Below are positions 1 through 15,199 of a stretch of DNA of 64,000 nt, piece after piece. The DNA lies in contig OY783206.1 of assembly GCA_963678705.1 (NCBI GenBank), positions 15,387,807 to 15,451,806 on the forward strand, read 5' to 3'. Under the pieces are notes generated by a model. The model saw only the letters and a list, made by a program, of their open reading frames with translations, was not told the DNA's origin and made no database searches. Within the stretch, counting starts at the first letter, position 1; the number at the start of each line of letters is the position of its first letter. Source of the DNA: Panorpa germanica. Lineage: Eukaryota > Arthropoda > Insecta > Mecoptera > Panorpidae. The translations under genes and the position numbers were made by a program.

Positions 1-212
1 CAAAATTTTTGTAACTATTAAGAAGCTTTAATATATTGAAAAAAATATTTATTTCCACCAAATAAGATTTGTTAATAGTTAAAAAATATTTTGTTGGTGG
101 TCGGTGTTGGTAGATGGCTATACTTAACGCGTAGTTGTAAATAAATATGTGTATATATACATAACAGAATACTCGTGTGTGCGTGCGCATCATGGTAATA
201 TACGACATACGA

Positions 213-400
213 CTAAATCATTTTTTAAATGTTAATAAATCATTTTTTATATATTAATAAATCGTTTGTTAAATAGTAATAAATATTTGGTTAGGACAAA
301 AAAATAGCTGCTAATAAATGATTTATTAACTGTTAATAAATATTTGTTAAGGACCTATCCTCTAATAAATTATTTATTAAATATTAACAAATCTTGTTAA
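213..400. repeat. Degenerate ~22-bp AT-rich tandem repeat
   Basis: A phrase close to TTAATAAATCATTTTTTAAA recurs about seven times with drift (around 231, 252, 276, 311, 331, 361 and 381). It lies in non-coding DNA just upstream of the first visible kinesin light chain exon, so it is probably intronic. The rest of 1-509 is AT-rich and shows nothing else I can name. Confidence 0.5.
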
Positions 401-505
401 ATACAAAAAAATCCTTCTATCAGTGTGGTGCTAATACAATTAAAAACTTAATTAAATTATATTAAGTATATTGAATATATTATATAATAGTTTTCATTAT
501 ATTAA

Positions 506-4401
<3,896 letters not shown>

Positions 4402-4742
4402 CGGCAAAATATTTAATAAGAGCAATAATAATTCGAAAATATTTTAATAATACAACTAATATTTATTTATATTAAACAGTAGAAATATATTTTCCACACA
4501 ATGAAACTAGGCTTCGGAAAATATTTATCTGAAAATATTTTCTAAATTGCAATTAAAAAAATTTATTTAAAGAAATTATTATTAACCTTTTTTCTGCAGC
4601 TTAGTTAAAAAACAATTAAATTATTTTTAAAATCGGAACACTACTTAAATATTTTTACAAAGATTTATAATACCTAACCCATTCATTTATTTCTAATGAA
4701 ATGCTATAACTATTAAAATTCCTGTTATTTTAATGTAATAAA
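4402..4742 (+). other. Klc 3' UTR with candidate poly(A) signal
   Basis: AT-rich, without open frames of note. The first well-placed AATAAA is at 4737-4742, about 340 bases after the stop codon. The true cleavage site is not visible from sequence alone. Confidence 0.5.
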
Positions 4743-5472
4743 TATTTTTATATTATTTTTACTTTATTTCATTTAAGTATAATATATATTGTAAAGCTTT
4801 CAGCTTTTATGGTTCATTGTTTATATTAGTAAACGTTGTGTTATTGAGTTTTATTATGTTATCATTAGTTTAAAATTGCTGGTAATTTTTCCTTTAAATT
4901 GATGTCACCCATGCAAGTAAATGGTTTTTTTAATTTATAATTTTTCACTAAACATCACTAGTATGGTGTTACTAGTATGGCCAATTATGCTTACATTGAC
5001 CGTTGAAACAAATTTCTATCTTCTACTTAAATGAAATATTGTTTAATGTTATTTACAAATAAATATTATTATAGAAGAATGAAAAAAAATTGCGATATCA
5101 TCTTTACACTTTATAAAATATCGCTGCAGTGCAAAAGATAATATAATAATAATTTCAAAATTATTATTAATTCCAAAATGTTGTTATTTTTATTTTTAAT
5201 CACATTTAAAGTGCACAACATATCTTAATTATATATACACACAAAAAAGAAGCACGCTTTTTTAAAACTATATTATTTTTATTTTTTAAGTCTTAATACG
5301 AATTCTATTATATATACCATATATAATGATTTTAAATATATATTCTTGGTAACTATGCACCACTGCTTTTTTAATTTTAATTATTTGAATAGACTTGTTT
5401 TCAATTTTTAATAAAATTATTTCAGTTTCTAGGTATAAAATTAAGAATTTAAGACTAATTCAACAAATTGAC

Positions 5473-5738
5473 AGAAAACGGTGGTAAACCTGTTAATAAA
5501 CTTTTCTAACTAATTTGGGTTCACAGATTCCGAATATTTTGTTTACCAGCTCAAATTTTGACGATTAGGCGTCCATCTTGAAAAAATAACGGGTAAAAAC
5601 GATTTTTCGCAATATCTCATTCCGACGGTAAGTCTATATTGTAAATAGATCGTTCTAAGCCGTCATTTAATATTCGCCACAAAATATTCGGAATCAGCAC
5701 ATTTAAATTAGTCAGAAGAGTTTATTTACCAGCTTTTC
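5473..5738. mobile_element. MITE-like element with ~60-bp terminal inverted repeats
   Basis: The left end, 5473-5542, and the right end, 5679-5738, are imperfect inverted copies: both contain ATTCCGAATATTTTGT, TAAAC(T)TTTCT...ACTAATTT and GGTAAA motifs in matching order when one is reversed. The ~135-bp middle includes the phrase CGCAATATCTCATTCCGACGG. There is no open frame, so it would be non-autonomous. I could not identify clear target-site duplications, and the superfamily is unknown. Confidence 0.65.
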
Positions 5739-7568
5739 CTCTAATTTCCCACATTAAGTTATTTAGAGACACATCTTTGATTAGTGAACTACATTTAAAA
5801 TAACATTAACATGATAGTAATAAATAATTTAACATAATGTAGAGTGAGTGTTGATTTGTGTGTTGCAGCAGGCTGGAAGGAAGCTTATTCGGCCGACGCA
5901 GTAAATCGTAAACCATAAACGAAGAATACATCAGTTGAAGAGAAATCAAATAACCCCAAACCACATCAGCTATTACTAACACTAACATTACATTAGCAGT
6001 CAAATGTAACAGCTTTTCTTCAAATAATCAATAAATATAATCTTCTGGGTATGGTGTTACTAAATTAATTTTCTTTTAATTTATAGGTAGTTAGAATATC
6101 TTCATTAAAATTGTATTAATACTATATAAATCCACAGGTATAATGTATCGCCTAATTAGTATAAGGGTGCAAATTTAATGAGGTACAGTTCTTGAATAAA
6201 TTTTGATTCGTATAAATATTTTACAATATAACCTTGTATTTATTACAATGCTAAATTATCAACGCAATAATTTTATCTAATAAATCACATTTAAAAACTT
6301 TGTGGATTATTAAGACAGTTATGAACAGTTTTAAATTTTAGTAAACATGAATATATTGTGTGGCGAAGAGTTGCTCTGTATGTAATATGTTTAGGGGCTT
6401 GCAATTTCTAATTCGGTAAACTGCGACTGATTGAATTTTCGATTTTAAGGGGTCTCAAACTATGACCTGCCCCGAGCCTCTTATTCTGTGTCCCTGTGCG
6501 CATATATCTAACAAATAGTTAATTTATATTTATTTATAATACTAATGCCGTCATAAGTTAAACTACAAAATATTTATAATATTTCTGTTACATTATTGTT
6601 ATGCACAAATTATAAATGATTTAACGAAATAAAAATAAAGTATTTCCTGGAGTATTCACAAAAATTAAAATACAATAATAATTTATCTCTTCTTTAAATA
6701 TAGTTATATGAATAGTTTACAAGGAAAACTTAAAATTTTGAATTTCATCATAGATGTTAATACTTTTATTAAAGTTATATAAAGTTTTAAAAAAAATTCA
6801 ATTTTAGTTGTCATAGGTCGACCGCAGTTAACTAACCAACAAACCAAAGTTAAAAATAAAACCGAGGTATTTTGTTTGGTTAAGCTATAGTTGTGTTCGA
6901 CTGAAATAAAATAACAACCAATGATTAAAATAACCATCAGTTAAGTTAAAACTGAAAAATGGGTCCTTATCACATTAATATCGTTTAAAGCTTTTAAATA
7001 TTTTTTTCATACGTTTTATTTTACATCTGATTTAGAAATGTTTATTAGAGACTCATTGAACCAATTTAGTGCTGAAATGATTTTATTTGTTATATTATTA
7101 CATTCATTAAATTAACTCTAAAATAATTAATGCTTAAAATAATTCCATAGGTTTGTTAGACAGTAAACAAAAAGCAAATTATTTATTTAAACTATTTTCT
7201 TAACTAGCAAATTAACTTGATCAAAATAAATTTAAGACTGTTGTATTGACTAGTTTGTTATTAGTAATAAATTCAGGAATTAAATTTGATGCAATTGAAT
7301 ATAAAATTGATTAGTTTGAATAAAGATATAGATATCACTTTAATTATTAAAAGATCAAAAGTTATAAAAAAATAAGTAATTCCTTGACGTTATGTCTGAC
7401 TCCAACTTTACTCCGCTATCTGATTTGCTATATTTTTTATACAATAAACTAGACAACTAAATGCATAAGAGTTCAGTCAGCTGTACACATAACGTTTTGA
7501 TACTACTGGTTAACAAGGAGAAATAAAATCGATTACTTATTCTACAAACATTTAATGCTAAACACATT

Positions 7569-7660
7569 ACGTCAAAAATATGGCTAAAAAAGCGATAAAA
7601 CAGAAATTCAAATTCTAAATAATTATATCTCCGTCAACTTTTGAATATTTAAAAACTTAA
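7569..7660 (+). repeat. Dispersed diverged repeat, copy 1
   Basis: ACGTCAAAAATATGGC, then a variable stretch, then ATATCTCCGTCAA followed by GATATTTA-like sequence, is shared with 14648-14740 in the same orientation. Divergence is high and the boundaries are uncertain. Probably an old transposon family. Confidence 0.35.
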
Positions 7661-9234
7661 AAAGCTAATATGCCAAACATTTGGTTGCTCACACGAGATA
7701 AACGTGAACTTATTTGTCTAATTGAACAAATTAATATTAAAAGTAATAACCTAAGATATTAAAATTATTCATTGCAATTAGTGTCACTCTAAAGCTATCC
7801 GTTAAACGTAAGACATGGTGGGTATTACCTTAAATCCATGTAAACTTTAGCGAAGTTCAGTAAAATTTAATTTAGAAGGATTTTTATTCGTAGTTTTATG
7901 CATCTATAGTTTATAAACCTTCAATCTTTAGAATGATAATTTAATCCGAGAAAAGGTAATTTAACGATTGTAATTGCAGTAAAGTATAGGTCACAAAACG
8001 TTTCAAGAATCAATTTATTTTTACGTAATAGGTTACTTTTTTATGTTCGATAAACTTTAAATAAAATAAAATAATAATAATAATTTAATAACTATATTTA
8101 GTCAGTATGACCAAACGAAAAATATATGTGAGGGGATAAAATATTGTGACTAGATACAATCGAATTTGGCAAATGGAGCAAAAAATGAGGTAATTTAGAA
8201 TAAGAAGTAAAGAAGAAGAACGGAATAGAACCTAGTCTGGAGGCGTCCAGCGTATTAATGCGGCATTGATATTACTATACTTATATCTTTTAAAAAAATT
8301 CATTGCTTTTGTTTCAAATACTATAAATAGTATTAACTTTAAATCATTTTGGTTAAAACATCAATCTTAGAATTCTATTTTATAAAATTAGTAAGATTTA
8401 GTTATATTTTAAACATTCTTTTAGCATACATAATTTTCAAATTTATCAGTTCAAATAGTAATGAAAGAAATACTCCTATATTTAGTGTAAAATGTACTAT
8501 TTACTTAGAATCACTGTTATATTAATAGGCTTTGACATGACATTTTTGCTGAATTTATGACAAATAAAAATATGAACTGCTTTATACATACATTTTTTTA
8601 TAGATTTATTAATTTGACGGTTATTAAAATATTGGCTGAAAAAGTATTATTATGACTAGTCTTTGATTATTATCATAGTTCAGGGAAGGAATAATAATAA
8701 ATATCGAAAAAGTCGCACACATGTGCATAAATATTACATATTTTTAATTACAAAATAACCTTTATAAATTAAATAGTTGAGAAAACATTTTTACTACAAA
8801 TTATTGCACTATCGTTGGAAAAAATATTTTCTGTTTTTTACAAATTAACAATGGTGCATTATGTTGGTACGATTAATTTGTTACGTTTGTTAATTAAAAA
8901 GGATCTTATGAATTTGATTTCATGTCCAATTGAATTGTATTACTTATGAAAAATTGTTGAATTATTGAAAATGTCAATTATGAATTCAAGTTTCGCGCTA
9001 CTGTAACGAAATTTAAACTACGATTACTTACCACATTTGATTCACATAAATATGCTACCAACGAAACGGTAACATAAAATATTAAAATTCATTCAAATGA
9101 GATATTAATATTAAAATTGGATATCTTTATAGTTTTTAACATTTTATTTAAAAAAATGTGTATTTCATTTTGCTTGTTAATTATGGAATAATTGTTAAAA
9201 TGATTATAAAATATACTATATTTAAAGCAATCAT

Positions 9235-9446
9235 TTTGCATCATTGTCCGCCATTTTCGATAAATACCAAACACTTCACACTTATTCCCACCGGCGGCTA
9301 GTTGAGCGTTGTTGAGCATTATTTGCTGATTATTTGCTAAAGATAACTGTTGTATTAACTACAAATAAAAGTTTTATTATATTGAAAAATAGTAAATTCG
9401 TTTGTTGATTTTCTAAATTTTGCAGTTACATTAATATATAGTAAAA
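9235..9446 (+). promoter_or_regulatory. Probable SUMO promoter / 5' UTR
   Basis: The interval just before the SUMO start codon is locally GC-richer than its surroundings at 9241-9320 and holds CCGCCATTTTC at 9249-9259, a YY1/Pho-like GCCAT element common near housekeeping start sites. A TTTTGCAG acceptor-like site at 9418-9425 could end a 5' UTR intron, but I found no convincing donor before it. The start site is inferred, not shown. Confidence 0.35.
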
Positions 9447-9464
9447 ATGTCGGACGAGAAAAAG
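9447..9464 (+). CDS. smt3: SUMO exon 1 coding part (MSDEKK)
   Basis: Eighteen coding bases, ATG TCG GAC GAG AAA AAG, then donor GTAATT. The translation start is preceded by GTAAAA, a good insect context. Too short for open-frame detection; supported by exact fit to the SUMO N-terminus and by frame with the next exon. Confidence 0.93.
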
Positions 9465-11546
9465 GTAATTATATATTTTTGTTCTAACCTATATTTGATA
9501 TTTTATTAAATGTCGCGGCATCTGAAATGGCGTGGTATTTCAGATTGTCCTTTCACAACACGAGATTTTTATCGAAGTGTGTTTTCCTATATAGTAAATT
9601 ATATAGAAATTACGGATTTATTTATTCAAAAATGTTTTTTATTTCATTGATTAGACATAGCTACGCCTTTGGTTTTGAGTCTTATAAAAAAACTATTGCA
9701 CATTTGTGTATTTTACGATGCCTTTAATATAGTGAAAACATGTACAAATCATCAAGTAATATACCTTATACCTTTTTTTTTATTAAAAAATTATTATTAT
9801 AGACAGTATTTATGCTTAAAGTTGACCAATAAATGTGAAATATGACGCCATTTTCACTTGTATATGGAACATTGTTATTTTATTTCTAACCTCAAATTTG
9901 AAATTTTAACTTTAACCACAAATATTGTCTTTTTTTAAGTAAAAAGTGGTATAATGTAAACTACGTAGTGATTTGTACATGTTTTGAGTATACAACAATC
10001 GCAATAAAACATAAAAATGCAATAGTTTTTTTTATAAGATGCAAAACAAAATTTTACATTCATTCATTTTTACTCAGGGTGAAACAACCAGCACCGAACA
10101 CATCAATCTTAAAGTATTGGGACAGGATAATGCTGTTGTACAGTTCAAAATTAAGAAGCACACTCCTTTGAGAAAATTGATGAACGCTTATTGCGACCGA
10201 GCTGTAAGTTATTCTATTATTAATATCTAATTATATCGCAATTAAATGTTTATTCATGTGCAAATTGCTCGGTTTTGTAAATATCAATTGTTCAATTGTA
10301 GAACTACAGTAGTCTTCTTAGTGATTAGTTTGTTTGAACTGGAGCTGACATGCCAGTTTTGTTACTTAATTCTAGGAAAACTTTTTTACTATTCGACCTT
10401 TCTCTGTTTTATTGGGGCGTAATAAACCTGATGCATTTGCATAAGTCGAGACATATGTACTGCATATTTATAAGAATTTTCTTGAAAATTGTAACAAGAG
10501 ACTTTGTTATATTATATCAAATGTTTTATAAGTTGTACAGAGATAGAAAGGTTGCACAGGTTCTGAAGTATCTGATAATTGCCCTGCATGCCATACATTT
10601 TTTTGTTTATAAGTTCTCTTTTTTACGTTGCTACTTACAAAATCAGTTTAATGCAATATAGAAATGTTTTCTACATTATCATTAAAAATTTGAACTCAAT
10701 ACGATAGATGATTAGTACTGGTATTGTGCTACACACTTCTAAGAATTGTCCAATACATATTTTGGGGTCTGCGATTTTTTGAATGTATCTAGATAATCTC
10801 AGTCTAGAATCCAAAATTCTGTCAGATTTGCACTATCGGATCTAGTTGTTGAGATATAGGTTAATTGATTAGACTAATCTAATAAAAATGGTCTACTTCC
10901 TCTTTGTTCAAAAACTGGACATACAATTTTTTTATTAGTACTGTGACAGTGATCAGCACGGGACTGACAAAAATTGGGCTTTGTCAGAAATATTATGATA
11001 AAAGAAAAAAGATTCATCAATTATATATTGTTTTCCTTGAATCATGATATCTCTGACAATTTAAGGTTAGTTTTGTCCAACTCAGTTTTTATCTTGCTGC
11101 CACAAATAAGTAAATAAAACCAAATCAATTTGGCATGTACCATGTCAAAAACTAAAGCTGCTAAGAAAAAAACCAAGTATTTTTGGAAAGTGTATATAAA
11201 AAATATCAAAAATCAGTTCTTTTTTTGAGGCATCAAAAAATAATTTCATTTTGTTGGCCAGTGTTATGGACAGCAAACGCTTTACTTTCAACTTTTCACT
11301 GAACCTTGTTCATGTTTACAATGCTCCAAAATATTCGAACTGTGTATTCTTGGAATATAAGTCTTCAAGAAATGCAATACTTTTACAATTTTTTTTTAGG
11401 GTCTGTCAATGCAAGTCGTTCGATTTCGTTTTGATGGTCAACCCATCAATGAGAATGATACTCCAACATCTTTGGACATGGACGAAGGAGACACGATCGA
11501 AGTTTACCAGCAGCAAACCGGAGGATCTAATATGAGCCTTCAGTAA
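9447..11546 (+). CDS. smt3: SUMO (Smt3), complete three-exon gene
   Basis: Small ubiquitin-like modifier, conjugated to lysines by the E1 Aos1/Uba2 and E2 Ubc9. The join is 9447-9464, 10078-10203 and 11400-11546, giving 96 residues. It opens MSDEKK, followed by the β-grasp body [36 protein letters not shown], then [14 protein letters not shown] and [13 protein letters not shown], nearly identical to insect Smt3. The di-glycine ends residue 90; SNMSLQ is the propeptide that a SENP/Ulp protease removes. The N-terminal tail (GETTSTEH) has no ΨKxE site, so chain formation at the lysine used by vertebrate SUMO-2/3 is not expected. All introns are GT/AG and in frame. Confidence 0.97.
9672..10047. 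mobile_element. Inverted-repeat (MITE-like) element in SUMO intron 1
   Basis: The left arm 9672-9757 and right arm 9961-10047 are diverged inverted copies: CTTATAAAAAAACTATTGCA and AAAACATGTACAAATCA are nearly exact in both. The internal part includes GGTTAAAGTT-AAATTTCAAA-TTGAGGTTA when read on the - strand. The same family occurs at 13714-13880 (opposite orientation) and as a fragment at 15200-15263. Its inner end reaches within 30 bases of the 3' splice site of SUMO intron 1. No coding capacity; family unknown. Confidence 0.6.
10078..10203 (+). CDS. smt3: SUMO exon 2
   Basis: Acceptor CTCAG at 10073-10077 and donor GTAAGT at 10204; 42 whole codons. Covers the N-terminal tail, the first two β-strands and the SIM-binding strand/helix ([20 protein letters not shown]), which binds SUMO-interaction motifs of partner proteins. 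Confidence 0.97.
10204..11399 (+). other. SUMO intron 2, 1.2 kb
   Basis: Phase-0 intron. Open frames at 10350-10661 (103 codons) and a Lys-rich 28-codon frame at 11142-11228 have no recognisable family and are most likely chance. No inverted-repeat element seen here. Confidence 0.75.
11400..11546 (+). CDS. smt3: SUMO exon 3 and stop
   Basis: Follows a T-rich tract and AG at 11398-11399. Encodes [20 protein letters not shown], the acidic loop [11 protein letters not shown], then [11 protein letters not shown] and the six-residue propeptide; stop TAA at 11544-11546. Confidence 0.97.
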   Translation, partial: GLSMQVVRFRFDGQPINENDTPTSLDMDEGDTIEVYQQQTGGSNMSLQ

Positions 11547-11869
11547 ACCAAGATTCTACCGACCATATATTATTTTTTTTTAATTATTATTATAAACTTT
11601 TTCTGTTATATTAACTGAAATATAATTGAAAAATTTCAAAAAACCTAAATATTATGTATATTTATTAGCGACACCTATCTGACGAAGTTTGTTCAATTCT
11701 GTATAGATCAAATTTCCTAGTTTTACAACTGTCATTTTATAATGTAATATTTTTGTCCATAATAATGTCATAAAACACATAAAATATAATTAAGTAAACA
11801 TAAAAGTAAAAGTACGTGTGTGGTTATTTGTTTTAAATTTTAATAACCATATTACTACATATAAATAAA
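11547..11869 (+). other. SUMO 3' UTR region
   Basis: AT-rich with T runs. An AATAAA at 11864-11869 is a candidate poly(A) signal about 320 bases after the stop; weaker ATAAAA variants lie closer. The end of the transcript is not determined. Confidence 0.4.
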
Positions 11870-13713
11870 TGAAGTTGGACCGACATTCCTTTTTCATATA
11901 ACTCTAAAATGCTACAAAAAAGAAAAAGTAGCTTTTCATTAATTTAAGTTTGGAGAACAAAATCTTGGATATGTTTTGCTGTTTGCTTGTTTCCAATACA
12001 TCACAAGATTGTAATGTAATGGTAACGTTGTGAGGCATTACAGTTTGCACCTGAATGGATTGGAAAACAAATTAATTCCATTGATTTTGAAACATATACT
12101 TTATATCTGAAAACGTTTCTGAATTTGAATCAGTTTAGACTCGCAAACGTTTATAAAAAAGCGTGAAATAACTCACCAATAAAAAATATTTATTTTTACA
12201 GAACTGCAGTTTTATAAATAGGTCGTTCGATATTTAAACATTAAAACATTAAAAACATTAGTTTTAATAGCAACATCAGCATGATCCAAGGACATGTTGG
12301 GTTGTCCCGTGTGAGGACCTTAATTTGTGGCTGTTTCTGAGTTGCGAAGTTGCGGTCGAAAAGATATTACGTCTTCCTCCTAAGCATCATCCATTTGGGG
12401 ACGTGTTTAATAATAAAGTTAATATTGGCCTAACTTTGTGAGATTTTGATAATGATTGTGTCATTGTAATATGCAGTCTTACTCAACGAGCGAATCTGTT
12501 GAAATAATAGGTTGGATCTTAGATATATTAACTGTGGGTTGGATCAGTGGTGTTTGCAAATAATCGAAAGCTGGTACAGAGGTCACTAAAAGCTTGTGTT
12601 GCAACAAAAAAAAGAATGATAAGGATCTGAGGTGGAATATCTCTATTTACATTTTGCTTATGGTGAAACATTACTTCATGGTTTTATAGTTAGATATAGA
12701 TGGCAACAATGTACTAAAATGACACTTGATTTGCAATTTCGTACTGGCACTACTTTCAAATATAGAAACGTTAGTATTTAACTTTCTACACGTTGGAGCT
12801 ATTTAAACCATAAGTAACTGGAATTTAAAGAAATATTAATTTTTTTTTATAATAGATCATTAAATACGTGTTGAAAAACAAATTTGCATTTTCGGTTAAT
12901 ATCTTACCGAATACCTGCGTTCAAAGATAAGCGTTTTATATTTTCTAGTGGTTCCAAATTTCTTTTTACATATTTTTTAAATATCTATATATCGATCGCC
13001 CAGTTCATTAAGTTATGAGATATTGAGAGAGTACTTTTTCTCAAAGTAACCTCTCTAATAAACTGGATGTTGTTAAAATAAAGCATTGCCATTTCAAACA
13101 TTTTGAATTATATCAGTAATGAATCACGCATTACTTATAATTTTTTAAAATTTAGAAAGAAAATATTGAGAAATTAAATATTCATTTTTATTTTGAACAA
13201 CGCAATTTTAAGTGGCTAAAATTAATATACTCATTAAACTCTTTCATTGTACCAAATTTCACAATTCTATTAGAAAGTGCAGTATTATAACTTCGGCTCT
13301 CACTGTCTGCACTATATCTCGAAAGGGTTGATCACACGAGACTGATTTATGTTACCTTTGACATTTGAAAAACACGACTTGCGTAAACGGTAAACTATGA
13401 GATATTTCAGAGAATCTATAAAATATCAAAATAGAGATATACACAAGTTTTTATCTTATTACAACCTCTCATTCCGAGGTTAAATCCTTATTTATTTGAC
13501 CTAAAAAGTCAAATTAATTATAAATGTACAATGTGTTACAAAATCTGAAATAAACAATGATATATTCTGGGACAAAGACTAGTCGGTCTGGGATACTTTT
13601 TCTGCAGGTAGTACTTATATAAATATTGAAGAAATGTTTGGCGCAATAAATTCGATATTTTTTTGTCGTATTGAAAAAAAGTGTGATCTTCACTAAAAAA
13701 ATGGATAATTATT
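11870..13713. other. Intergenic, no supported gene
   Basis: AT-rich DNA downstream of SUMO. Apart from the coding-like relic at 12212-12394, I see only a weak imperfect stem at 13000-13065 (CCAGTTCATTA paired with TAATAAACTGG) and short poly-T runs. Confidence 0.65.
12212..12394 (-). pseudogene. Coding-like relic with in-frame stops, unassigned
   Basis: On the - strand from an ATG at 12392-12394 one frame reads 60 codons to TAA at 12212-12214, interrupted by TAG (12380-12382) and TAA (12320-12322). Between the stops the residues are mixed and non-repetitive (EEDVISFRPQLRNSE; HTGQPNMSLDHADVAI), and the segment is GC-richer than its surroundings. It could be decayed transposon coding sequence. 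I do not recognise the family, and chance is possible. Confidence 0.2.
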
Positions 13714-13880
13714 CGATATAGCTACACCTTTTGTTTTTCACTTTGTAAAAAAATTACTGCATTTCTGTATGTTTTATTATGCTTATTGTATACTCAAAAC
13801 ATTTCAAAATCAAGACGTAATATTTATTTTTCCAATAGAAGATATTGAGGGTTAAAGTTGAAATTTCAAAATTGAGGTTA
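13714..13880. repeat. Second copy of the SUMO-intron repeat family
   Basis: Shares with the reverse complement of the SUMO-intron element the ordered blocks TGTTTTATT..GCTTATTGTATACTCAAAAC, then GATATT-AGGGTTAAAGTTGAAATTTCAAA and TTGAGGTTA. A leader ATAGCTACACCTTTTG also matches the outer flank at 9656-9672. Similarity fades after about 13880. Confidence 0.5.
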
Positions 13881-13978
13881 TGTCACCACTGTTATCAATT
13901 GACAGATTTTTTGCATAATACTGGCTTATTTGGATTCAAACCAAATCAATTTATTAGGATTCGTACCATATGGTATAA

Positions 13979-14148
13979 AAAAAAGCGCGATGCTTTTAAA
14001 TACTTAATTTTACATGTTTCTAATTTAGTAATTATATAGATGTAGGGTTTACACTAGTTCGAAAAAAAGATATAAATAAAGATAGCTATATATAATTACT
14101 AAATTAGAAACATGTAAAATTAAGTATTTAAAAGCACCGCGCTTTTTT
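13979..14148. repeat. Near-perfect hairpin, 60-bp arms, 50-bp loop
   Basis: 13979-14038 and 14089-14148 are inverted copies matching at 59 of 60 positions; the single difference is GCGCGA versus GCGCGG near the outer end. The spacer is 14039-14088. The arms include the phrase TTTACATGTTTCTAATTTAG. Such identity among decayed repeats implies a recent origin or gene conversion. Transcription across it would give a long duplex RNA. It is not part of any gene I can see. Confidence 0.9.
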
Positions 14149-14647
14149 GAATATTTGAAATCTTGTATTTAAACCTTTTGTAAATTTATATATTCAAACC
14201 CATCACATATATTTACAGTTGCTTTGAATCTTGGGGAATATTGTGTCCTATCTCTTTGATAAAGTGGGTTACTAGAACCTCAAATGCTCAATTATTTTTT
14301 AATAACTCCTAAGAGATATTCCCAATTAAAAAAGTCATTTTGTCTCTTTAATTATTAAAGGGATTCAACGTTGTACACATTCCAAATGCATGTGACATTA
14401 CAATCGCTGCCAACCTTACAGCTCATAAATCTCTGCTATATGTATTTATATATCAAAATATCAAATATTATTTACAACTATTTCAAGGAACAATAAAATT
14501 TCAATATTATGTCTACCTTAGCAGGGTTAAATAAAATAAAAACCTATTATTCTTTGACTTGACTTGATTATTTGACTATCAACGGCTACAGAACATTACC
14601 ACAGCACTGACCTACTCAACAAATAACTGACGTTAAAATGCATTTCA

Positions 14648-14740
14648 CGTCATAAAAATATGGCCGACCATTTCTACCGCTAAAACTACACTTCAAACTT
14701 TTAATTGCTATATCTCCGTCAATATTTAGATATTTAATAA
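14648..14740 (+). repeat. Dispersed diverged repeat, copy 2
   Basis: Aligns with 7569-7660 through ACGTCA-AAAATATGGC and ATATCTCCGTCAA-TTT-GATATTTA, with an insertion between the blocks. Same caveats as copy 1. Confidence 0.35.
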
Positions 14741-14885
14741 AATAGACACGCCAATACACATTTATTAACATCAATTTCAATCAACAATTGAATAATCTAC
14801 CACTAAAAAATGAGGACACAAGTCCATTAAGAGGGTTTTACACAATCCGTTCTGAGTTCGATTCCGATTCCGATAAATAGTCTGT

Positions 14886-15038
14886 TTAAGAAAAGTTGAA
14901 TATTACTTGTTTGTGTTTCACATTACACATAAGATCCCTGTCTGCCTTGTTGATCCAAGTTGCGATGTCAAAGAGTACTGGTGTTTCGACATTAATGTAC
15001 GGTGTAAATATGGATGACGACTCTCTAATTGCACTGGT
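14886..15038 (-). pseudogene. Unassigned 50-codon coding-like segment
   Basis: The - strand frame is open from 15038 to TAA at 14886-14888, with an unremarkable protein-like composition (SSIFTPYINVETPVLFDIAT, WINKADRDLMC). An AG acceptor-like site, CAGTGCAATTAG, sits in its first codons. The same frame continues after the stop for 15 more codons with an acidic Ser/Glu stretch (SESESNSERIV) to a second TAA at 14838-14840, as if one stop interrupted an older C-terminus. Family not recognised; may be chance. Confidence 0.2.
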
Positions 15039-15199
15039 TTAAGTTTAGCTTTGATGCTAAATAAATAAATAAGAATGATGGATGAAATCATGGTATTTTA
15101 AGAGAATCTTTATCACATGTGAATTTAATGAAAGAAATTAGATTAAAACCGTGCCACTGACTAAATTTCTTAAAATAATTATTCAGGTCAATTTTTGTC

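Larger units (their letters stand above)
4743..9234. other. AT-rich intergenic region between Klc and SUMO
   Basis: About 4.5 kb with no coding exon I can support on either strand; the longest open frames (5806-6003 and 6704-6937, - strand) have no family resemblance. It contains the inverted-repeat element at 5473-5738 and one arm of a diverged dispersed repeat at 7569-7660, both listed separately. Confidence 0.7.
14149..15199. other. Intergenic, decayed repeat fragments
   Basis: No supported gene. Contains copy 2 of the dispersed repeat at 14648-14740 (TATGGCCGACC and ATATCTCCGTCAA shared with 7569-7660) and a short coding-like frame at 14886-15038. Confidence 0.6.

Noticed and set aside
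9089-9319. 76-codon - strand frame opposite the SUMO 5' region
   Set aside because: AT-rich after the first 25 codons, no family resemblance, and it overlaps the probable SUMO promoter.
10350-10661. 103-codon + strand frame in SUMO intron 2
   Set aside because: Hydrophobic AT-driven composition, no recognisable domain, and it lies inside an intron of a well-supported gene.
11142-11228. Lys-rich 28-codon frame [10 protein letters not shown] in SUMO intron 2
   Set aside because: Short, no known family, and an A-rich tract alone explains the lysines.
13000-13065. Imperfect stem CCAGTTCATTA...TAATAAACTGG as a mobile element
   Set aside because: Short arms with interruptions and no repeat copies seen in the window.
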